DNA from: Clitoria ternatea
Taxonomy: Eukaryota > Streptophyta > Magnoliopsida > Fabales > Fabaceae
Direction: 5' to 3'
NCBI GenBank assembly: GCA_037962975.1
Contig: CM075670.1
Location: 80,727,501 to 80,791,500, forward strand
DNA length: 64,000 nucleotides
The notes under the pieces are model-generated. The model searched no databases, was not told the origin of the DNA, and saw only the letters and a program-made list of their open reading frames with translations. The translations under genes were made by a program, and so were the position numbers. The number at the start of each line of letters is the position of its first letter. Position 1 is the stretch's first letter. This document shows, piece after piece, positions 55,783 through 64,000 of the stretch.

Positions 55783-57139
55783 CCTATTAATCAATAACAA
55801 AGTAAAACAGAGGGGACTTAACATTGTTAATTATAATAATATGTAAGAGATATACGTTAGATTATTTTTTCATACATTTGGAAACATACTAACATTGTTT
55901 TTTCATACATTTATTTTTTTAATTTCAAAATACACCAATAAAAAATTTAAAATATTTTTTAAAATAAATCGTGGTTTAAATTAAATGCCCGATGAGAGGA
56001 AAAAACACACAAATACTTGTTAATGTAACTAATATGTAATAAAGTGGTTAATTTTTATAAAATAGTTACCCCTCTATTTTTTATATCTGTTTTTTTAGAG
56101 AGATTGTCTTTTAGAGAGATTGAATTTGTTTTTGAATATGCATATTTTAAAGCAAAATTAATTTTTTTTACCAATTGTATTCTCATTATTTATTAAATCA
56201 AAAAGGTATTGATTAAGAAAGTAATATTAAGTAGATAAATGGAATATTAGTAAATAAGATAAGTAAAAGGATAATATTTCTTAAAAAGTGTTTAACAACT
56301 TTAAAAATTAAATAAAAAACAGAATGAATGTATTCTTATTTTATTGTTTTTTATTTATTATTCTTAAAATTCTTTTAATTCTCTATACAATATGAGTATT
56401 ATTGGAAATAGAGACTAAATAATTCTCTCTTGAAATTATAAGTAAACATATAAATATAAAAAAAGTTTTTTTTATTTTTTTAAAAACATGTTTGTTTTAT
56501 ATGTTTCATAAAATTTTTCTTTTAATTAATCTTAAAATTTTTGTTAGTTAAATTAACATTATTATCTAGTATAATATTATTAAAAAGGACATTTAAAATA
56601 AGACTAAAGTGAAATTTTATAACTCGAATGACAAGTTAACTTTATTATCAAAAGCCAACAAAATGAGTGAAATAAACATTTTCGAGACATGTAGAGAAAA
56701 TGAAAATTTTAATATGTAAGATCAAAATGACACTTCACTGAAACATTTAAAATCTTAGAGTAATTTTAGTGGTATTTCACGCAGACAAAAATTGATAGAG
56801 TTGTATATGGATATATACATTCTATCTAGAGATGAGTATTTTGTAGAATTTTTTGAACAAACAACCTTTTAAACTTTTATACGTAGGTCTTATTTAAAGA
56901 TACACACATCATCTTCACTATTTATTTTAATACAATGAATTTAGCCATTAATTACTTAAAAGAAAATATGTCCATTTGAACAATTCATTTAGTTAAAAAA
57001 TCAATGTTACCATTTTTTTAATTAATGTTACTATTTAAAAAAATGAATGTTACCATTTTATAAAAAAATTAATGTTACCACTTGAAATCAATGTAATTAC
57101 TGTTGGCTTTTTAATTTTCTTAAAAAATCATGTTTAGAA

Positions 57140-57183
<44 letters not shown>

Positions 57184-57290
57184 CTAGTATAATATATGTT
57201 TAGCTCTAAATTTTTGTCTTGTATCTCCAAAATACATTATCAAAATTTCTCGTATTTTGCTTTCATAGATCCCTAATCAATTTAACATGA
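55783..57290. other. AT-rich spacer
   Basis: Very AT-rich, no supported gene. Contains three short repeats of an AATGTTACCA-type phrase around 57000-57080 and an AT microsatellite at 57145-57182. Confidence 0.6.
57145..57182. repeat. (AT)n microsatellite
   Basis: About 38 bp of AT dinucleotides. Confidence 0.95.
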
Positions 57291-57316
57291 ATTCCCACAT
57301 GAATTACATGTAAAAT

Positions 57317-57595
57317 TTGCAACCTCCTCCAAACCCAAATTTTAAAAATTCTCCCCCTAGTCCAAGTTTACCTCCAAGCCCAAATACAAATAATTTTATT
57401 TTTCGTTATCATCAGGATCCATTTCAATTTCCTTTATTTCCACCGACCATGTCTAATGCCACAATGTATTATGGAAATTCAGCCACATCCAGTAGTATGC
57501 AACCATGTGATAATTTGTCTGAATCACCGATTGGATTAATGTCTCGATCTCAAGCTCGAGTTGTTGTGTCTCCAAATGATGTAAATTATGCGTAA
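57317..57595 (+). pseudogene. Proline- and asparagine-rich ORF remnant
   Basis: An open stretch of about 92 codons starting at a TTG (QPPPNPNFKNSPPSPSLPPSP), with FQFPLFPPTMSNATMYYG and a serine-rich end before TAA. Upstream ATGs run straight into a stop. Such Pro/Asn-rich starts occur in several plant proteins, including the ORF1 (Myb-like) proteins of PIF/Harbinger transposons, but I see no diagnostic domain and cannot name it. Confidence 0.35.
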
Positions 57596-57599
57596 TCAT

Positions 57600-58800
57600 A
57601 AAAAAGGAGAAAGTTTTTAGAACCTGAACCCAAAATTACTAAACTTTGATAATTTTATCACTTAAAAAATTGATTATAATTAAAAATAAAAAACATATGG
57701 GAATTACATGTGACTCATTAAAATAACTTTTCCAGATGCACCACAAGAGATGGTAATTGCTTATATTTAATAAAATAAAAAAATATAATAGATAAAATGT
57801 TATCGTCTGTTTGGATACAAACCCCGGTTAGTCAAGCCGGGGTTTGACTAACCCCCAAAATACATGTTAAACGGAGTTTTAATTGTCTCGAACAATATAA
57901 CAGATCAATATCAACCTTTAAATTTCTCCATTTTCCCAATTTCGTTTCCGCAACTGGAAACCAAACAGAAGATGGGATACACCCTCAAAATTGTTTTTAG
58001 TGCTTTAATATATAAAACGTGGAAGTTATCTATTGGGCCACGTAAGCATATAAAAAATACCCTTTTAAATATGTAGGCAGCTTAGAGTACGTGTACGTTT
58101 GGATTTGGAGTGGTTACTTTACTTGCCCGTTGCGACAAACAGAAATCCATCCCCCCTTGTTTACGTCTTCGCCCATTTTTGACCGTCACCCCTATAATCT
58201 ATAGGTTTATTTAACTTGCAAAAAATTAAAAACAGAAAATTTTATTTAAAAATATTCTTCATATCGATTTTTAAAATCTATATATAATTTTAATAAAATA
58301 ATTTTATTTTTAATTTTTTATTAAGTACAAAATTACATAAATTAAACAAACTCTATATAAAATTGTTTACAATGTATAATCTTTTATAAGATATATTAAA
58401 TGTTATAATAAAATTACATATTTTTACTTAAAAGACTTAATTTAAAATATTAATTTATCCTTAATTAAATATTAAATTTTACTTTAATTGTAATTTTTTT
58501 CTAAATAAAGATAAATATGAGAAAAATATTAAATACTTCTAAATTTTCAATTGATAAACTTTTGTTTTATGAATAGGACTATTAAAACTTTTATTATTAT
58601 TATTTTTGTTTAACCGTAAGTATCTTCTTTCGATGATAATTCTTTTTAAATTGAAAACATCATATCATGATGAGACTAATTCTTTTAGTTAAGATTTTTT
58701 TTATCCATAAGACTTGAACTCACTCTTGCTTAAGAGAAATCAAATATATACTACTTGAACTAACTACTCATTAAAACATCCTAACCTTAATATAATAATA
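57600..58800. other. AT-rich spacer
   Basis: No gene recognised. Near 57830-57865 a short inverted repeat (AACCCCGGTTAGTCAAG / CCGGGGTTTGACTAACC) could be a small hairpin or a MITE end, without a clear partner end. Confidence 0.5.
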
Positions 58801-60100
58801 ATAATACTAGGAATTTTTTTTTCAAAAATATTTACGTCCATCCTAGGATGTCCCCATATGACTCTACGAGCCCCCCATAATATATCCTAGACTTAGGAGT
58901 TCCAAAACCGCTCAAAGAAAATTTTTCAACACGTTAGTTCCTTGCGCACTGCTTAGTAAATTGAGTCAAATCAGAGTTACACAAGTCCAATTGAGATGAG
59001 CCCAGTTGGTACACCTTCTTAACTCAAATACCTACAATTGTTATGGAGAAGTCGAGGGCTAATTATGCCCTAAAGACTGCCTAATTCACAAATTTGTAGA
59101 ATCAGCCCTGCTGAAATTTTTAGTCTGAATACCCTGTAGTATTTTAGGCATAACTTAGGCTACTGACCTCTGCTCGATGCAAATTACATATGAAAACAAT
59201 GGCGAAAAAATTCTCTACAACTTTCATGAAGGAAGCAAAGGCTACATTAGCTCGCTTGAGCGAAAATTTGCTCGCTTAAGCAAGATTTTCGCTTAAGCTC
59301 TCGCTTGAACGAGAATACGACAGTATCAAACCCTGATCAGCTCGCTTGAGCGAAAATGCTCTCGCTTAAGCAAAAATTTGGCAGACACTACTCCTCTAAC
59401 ACTCGTTTGAGCGAGATTTGCCCAGAATACACCCCCAAACTCATATAAAGGCTCGCTTGAGCGAAATTATCAGTTCCTAACTTATAAATGAACTTCCAAC
59501 CTACCTATTTTGCCCGTTTCAACTCTGATTGCTACGAAACTTCATGGGCACTATGTTTTCACCATTCTGGAGATGTTGGTGTAATTTGTTTGCCAAAATT
59601 CTAACATATGACTAAGATATGCATAAAATTGCAGTTTGCCTGTTTTAAGACAAAAGTATGCAACTCAAGGGCCATTTCTTATTAGATTTAGCCCATTCTA
59701 ATTCCTACAAGTTTTAAATCATGCATAGGCACTAATGGAACCATCCCATGGCATCCAAACCTCATTAAACTCAATATGACACTGTCACTTGCCTAATTAT
59801 GCATAAACTCATATAAAAACCTTACTTTTCACACATTCATTATTAAGTCAAGCGATAATCTATACTTTCCTCAATTCCAACATGGAAACAATTCCTGTCC
59901 ATCACATTCATATAATGCATCAATCTCATAAATGAAATTCCTATACATCATAATGCATCTTATGCAACAAAATGGGATCATCCATGGTCACCACATCTAT
60001 ATATCATCGTCATAACATATAACATCATCCATATCATCATCATAGACAATCAAAATACAATCTAGGCTTCCAGTTAAATCCGTCAGCTACCTAGGATCCA
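58800..60100 (-). repeat. Probable minus-strand fragment of a long LTR with palindromes
   Basis: 59246-59465 holds copies of CTCGCTTGAGCGAAA-type palindromes like those of the solo LTR at 5203-9048. The following sequence (ATCATC-rich, to 60070) resembles the reverse complement of the middle of such LTRs. Ends and duplication not found. Confidence 0.5.
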
Positions 60101-61646
60101 CTAAGCAGGTATATATATATTGATCTGGTCTAAACCGGGGTCTAGGATCCGGTGTGGGACCAGCCACAAGAGTTAAGAATTAAATGAGATTGAAGACCGG
60201 TTCTGTGTGTATCCGATCTATGTAATCCGGTGTCTCTGTGTAAAGAGAGCGGTTTTGTTGTTCTAGAGGTCCTTCACACCGACCTCACGCGTTGATGTGG
60301 GCGAAAGGTGGTGTTACCTGTGAAGATTCTCCGACGCTCAAGTTAGAAGAGTATATATGAACTCTGTTAATACTCAAGCAGCATAATAGTGAGAATGAGA
60401 GTAAGAATAACGTAACCTTTTATGAGTATAAGAACCGATTATTTATAGATGAGCATGGAAAATGAATCGTTAGGCACAGGTGGGGCCAGGAGAGAAATAG
60501 TACACTGCTCAGTGTACGACTTTGACACGCGACGTGGGGGGAGCCGCATTTCTCGTGTAACGTCTTTGGGGATGTACCCTGTACCTTCTGTCGGGTGACG
60601 TGGATACTTTCTGGTATACAGGCTAAGAATCTTGGCATTCCGGTATGGAGAACGTCTTATACAGAGTCATAGTCTGAAAGTATACCTGTGAGGCCGGTAG
60701 CATATAAACGGATGACCGGTGTGACGATGCCTCCCTGTGGTACCGGTTGCCCCTCTAAAAAGGTCATGCTGACGTCACAACTTTAGGGACCGGTATCCAA
60801 ACCGGATTATTTGTCCCCTAGCTTGTGTGAGGGACTGTAAGTTGCTCATATAAGCTATATTGTTCACGAGAGGTCTGTATGCTGACATAACCTACAAGAA
60901 TACATGTTATGTTTTCACCTTCGCAATATTCGTTAACCATCGAATATTGTCCCTGAGCGTTATTGAGTGATCGGTTCCGAGTGAGTGACTCTGAACTGGC
61001 AATTGACTCTGAATGAGCGACTCCGAGTCAGGTTGGTTCTGGCTGTGTCACCTGGGAAGTTCCATTACCTGTAACCTCCTCGTGCTGTTAGGTAAAAGTA
61101 TGTGCGTGTTATCTGAGTCTTTTATTTTTTATGTCGAGGACTCGTGCTTTGTCTTGAAAAATTCCGAGTGATACTTCCGGGTGGAAGATCTCCGATTGAT
61201 CCTTCCGGGAGGGAGATTTCCGAATGATCATTCCGAGTGATACTCCGGGTGGAAGATCTCCGATTTTTTTGATCCCTCCGGGAGGAAGATTTTCGAATGA
61301 TCCTTCCGGGGGGAGATTTCCGAGTGACGATCGGGTCTTCCATCAAAAGGATGATTAATTCTCCCATAACATCCAGGCAAACCTTCTAGTTGTACTCGGA
61401 GTTTGGTCCAATCATACAGTCCAAGCCTTCGACGGCGTTCGGTTTAATCATACTAACCATACTCAGAGTTTGGTTTAGTCCTATAATCCGAGTCTTCATT
61501 CGGGTTGGAAGTTTCTGAGTGCAACTTTCCCGAGTGGGGTATCTCTGAGTGTGACACCTCCACGTGGGATGGCACCGAGTGAAGCATTTTCTGGGTGAAA
61601 CACTTCTGGTCAGAGAAAGGCTTTGACTTTGAATGAGTACGTTTCG
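60101..61646. repeat. Unclassified repeat-like DNA left of the solo LTR
   Basis: Contains a GC-richer stretch (60120-60860) with CCGGT-rich phrases and, from about 60970, CCGAGTGA-type motifs like those of the Tekay LTRs. No coding frame supported. It is the host sequence of the solo LTR at 61647. Confidence 0.45.
61161..61328. repeat. Tandem repeat, about 70-bp unit, 2.4 copies
   Basis: ATTCCGAGTGATAC begins units at 61161 and 61230. Each unit has two related halves (CTTCCGGGTGGAAGATCTCC and CTTCCGGGAGGGAGATTTCC), followed by a partial third copy. Confidence 0.85.
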
Positions 61647-63849
61647 TGTAACATCCCAATTTTTATGATTCTTAGAAAAATAATTTATTAAGGAATAAAG
61701 GAAGATTTCCGAATGAAATTCCGAGTGAATATTGTTTGAGACAAGATTTTCCGAGTAAGAATGTATATGATTCAGAGTGGAATAAGACCGGGAAAACTAT
61801 TTTTTTAAGTAAAGTTAAGATGTTTCTGAGTGAAACATCATTAAGAGAATTATTTTGAGCTAAGAAAATGGTGTCTGAACGAGACACTTTTGAATAAGGA
61901 AAAATCCGAGTGGAACGTCTCCGAGGGAAAACGTTTCTAAATGGGTTATTCCGAGGGAAGTACTTTCGAATAAAGAGAAGCTTGGATTTGAATAAGTACT
62001 TCTCAGGCTGAGAAGTTATTGAATAATGACCGAGTGGTAAATTCATTAAATTGTGATCAGTCAGAGTGGCTGAGTTTGTACTCAGGTTTGTCTTCGAAAT
62101 AGTCTTCAATCCCGAGTGACCCTTTCGAGTGGAAAGATTTCTGAGAGAGGATTGTCTTCAAACTCCGAGTGATTCTTAGATGGAAGACTTCCGAGTGACG
62201 CAAGTGAAGGTTTGACTCGGACAGAAATATAACTAAGTGAGTTGTCTGAATGAGACATTTCCGTGTGGGTTATTTCCGAGGAAGGAAAACTGGGTGTTTC
62301 ATGGATGGAATCTCATCGAGTGAATTTCCTCCGAATGAAGGAATTCTGAGTGGATAGAGGCTTTCTCAGAAAGATATGCCCAGAATGCTGAAATCGAGTC
62401 AAAATTAATAATTATTTCAATTATTAGATCTTTCCACGTCACTCTGTTCTTCTACCTTCCAGCAGAGTCTTTTCTGATATTCTTCTAAGTATGGGACCCT
62501 CTTTGATGTGCTGTCCCTTTTCATTAAATGCATATTTCTTCCTTATCATTCCAAAGAAACGTGTGTCAGAATTCTTCCTATTGTTCACGTCTCTTTTGCA
62601 TGAACAATATAAATATTAACTACTGTTGAATCAGTGAAAAACTTTCGAAGTGCAAAACACTACTCCTATCCTTTCTTTTTAATCCTTACTGGAAAATTTA
62701 CAAGCAAAGAAGAAATCAAACTTCATTTCTTCTCCTTCACGAGAAAGCTTAGATTTCGTAAGTAAGAAGCTCTGAACTAATTCAGAACTGCAATTCCAAT
62801 CGGAATTCGTGAGCAGTGACTAGGATATCATTTGAAAAGCAGTTGAAACTCTCTATTTCCAGGTAGGGGGAGCGTTACATTTTAAATAAATGGTTTATGA
62901 ATGGATTTCGGGTGTTATTGTTATGATATATATATATGATATGTGTATGGATTATTATTGAAACCCCGACTGAATGATATTTTACATTTGTATATCTTCC
63001 ATTCATATTAATAATATTGGGTCCATATGAGATGCTATGGAATATATATGACTGATGATGATTCATGAATTTTTCATGATATTTATATATGCGTGAGATG
63101 CATGTGTGATAATTGAATATGAAAATATGATGTGGTTTCCTCAAAAGACCTTGGGTAGGACTCAAGGCAAAAGACAAAAGACCTTAGGTGGGACTCAAGG
63201 CAACCTCTTGAGCGGGGCTCGGGGTCTTAGCCCGTGGCACTAACCGTTGTCACTAAGAGTGATGGTGTCACATGAGGGTGTAAACGGTTTGGTACCAGTA
63301 AAACGGCCGGATCAGCTGAGAGCTGAATTATGGCTCGAGGAGCCAGTGTTGCAACACAATTAAAAGACTTAACAATGGATTTATGTTATTGAGCATGTGC
63401 ATGCACTGATATGTATACGTGTTATTGAGAATAAGATACTGCTTATACTGAGTTGTTTGATTCGGTTATGTTTATTCATATATAGTTATGAATTGGACTT
63501 TTAATCCAATTCAATAACTATTATTTGATATGTTTATGCTCACCCCCTACTTCTTATTATTTTTATAGTGGATATAGGGCATAGTGATGGCGTGTGAAGT
63601 CACTCATCCGACTGGAGCATTATGTATTAGCATGTACAATACATAGTATACATAGTTATTTTGTAGAAGCCTTGGCCGGCTCCTGTGTATACCGACTTGT
63701 TATATTTTCTTTGTATATTAAATGGCCAGTCGGCTATTGTAAAAGTGACAATATTATTATTTAATTCAAATTCTGTTTTTAATATTGGAATTATTTACGA
63801 AAAATTTATTTGATTATTGAAATTTTATTTAAAAATTAAGAACGTTATA
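61647..63849 (+). mobile_element. Plus-strand Tekay-like solo LTR (2203 bp)
   Basis: Starts TGTAACATCCC and ends AGAACGTTATA with duplication TTTCG at 61642-61646 and 63850-63854. It has the CCGAGTGA array and the GGCTCGAGGAGCCAGTG block. No primer site or coding DNA follows, so it is solo. Confidence 0.93.
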
Positions 63850-64000
63850 TTTCGGGTAGAGACATTCCCAAGTAAATAATTCCTAATTGTAACCTAGAAG
63901 TAAGATATTTTCGATTTAAAGAATTCACAAGTCGGACTTCAGTGAGATATTGCCGACTAAAGAATTCACGAGCCTAACTTTGAATTTAAAGTCCGAGTAA
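63850..64000. other. Right flank of the solo LTR
   Basis: Continues the CCGAGT-type repeat seen left of 61642 (for example GAATTCACAAGTCGGAC and GAATTCACGAGCC), indicating that the solo LTR landed inside an older LTR-like sequence running out of the window. Confidence 0.5.

Noticed and set aside
60420..60638. Minus-strand 72-codon ORF.
   Set aside because: No domain, no homologue recognised, and located in repeat-like DNA.
61122..61367. Minus-strand ORF rich in Arg and Ser.
   Set aside because: It coincides with the 70-bp tandem repeat and has no recognisable domain.

Overview
The window is plant nuclear DNA, almost certainly from a legume. It holds one intact host gene, a spliced ureide permease of 405 codons (ureide export is central to nitrogen transport in warm-season legumes). 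The rest is mostly LTR retrotransposons, solo LTRs and AT-rich spacer. There are no bacterial-style operons, no CRISPR array, and no rRNA or tRNA gene that I can recognise.

Layout. (1) 1-10753: a minus-strand Ty3/gypsy element of Athila type with a tRNA-Asp-like primer site. It is cut by the left window edge, its coding region is decayed, and a 3846-bp solo LTR with a 5-bp target duplication (CAAAC) interrupts it. (2) 10754-25490: the host gene island. A broken ERLIN-like (SPFH/prohibitin family) fragment lies on the plus strand. The ureide permease lies on the minus strand (coding exons between 12886 and 23161). Intron 3 of the permease contains a complete Ty1/copia element (15130-20824) with two 571-bp LTRs that look identical and one uninterrupted 1337-aa gag-pol frame, antisense to the gene. 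(3) 25496-55777: one Tekay/Del-like chromovirus ('element A', target duplication ATATA) split by four later insertions: a minus-strand solo LTR, a plus-strand solo LTR, a minus-strand Athila-like element that keeps gag and protease but has no polymerase, and a complete but decayed relative of A ('element B'). Each insertion has its own 5-bp target duplication, so the nest can be taken apart unambiguously. (4) 55783-58800: AT-rich spacer with a proline-rich ORF remnant. (5) 58800-64000: degenerate repeats and another solo LTR (61647-63849, duplication TTTCG).

How it fits together. The permease reads through all seven coding exons with consistent splice phases, so the copia insertion appears to be carried as intron sequence. 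The Tekay-like LTRs here have unusual TG...TA termini. A and B are non-coding today, mostly through TGA and TAG stops at former CGA, CAG or TGG codons, as expected from deamination of methylated cytosines. Two unrelated LTR types (the Athila-like LTRs and the 3.8-kb solo LTR) carry arrays of short interrupted palindromes whose arms vary but often stay complementary. These arrays, the gag-protease-only element and the intronic copia copy are the most interesting structures. I found no convincing evidence of a wholly new coding system.
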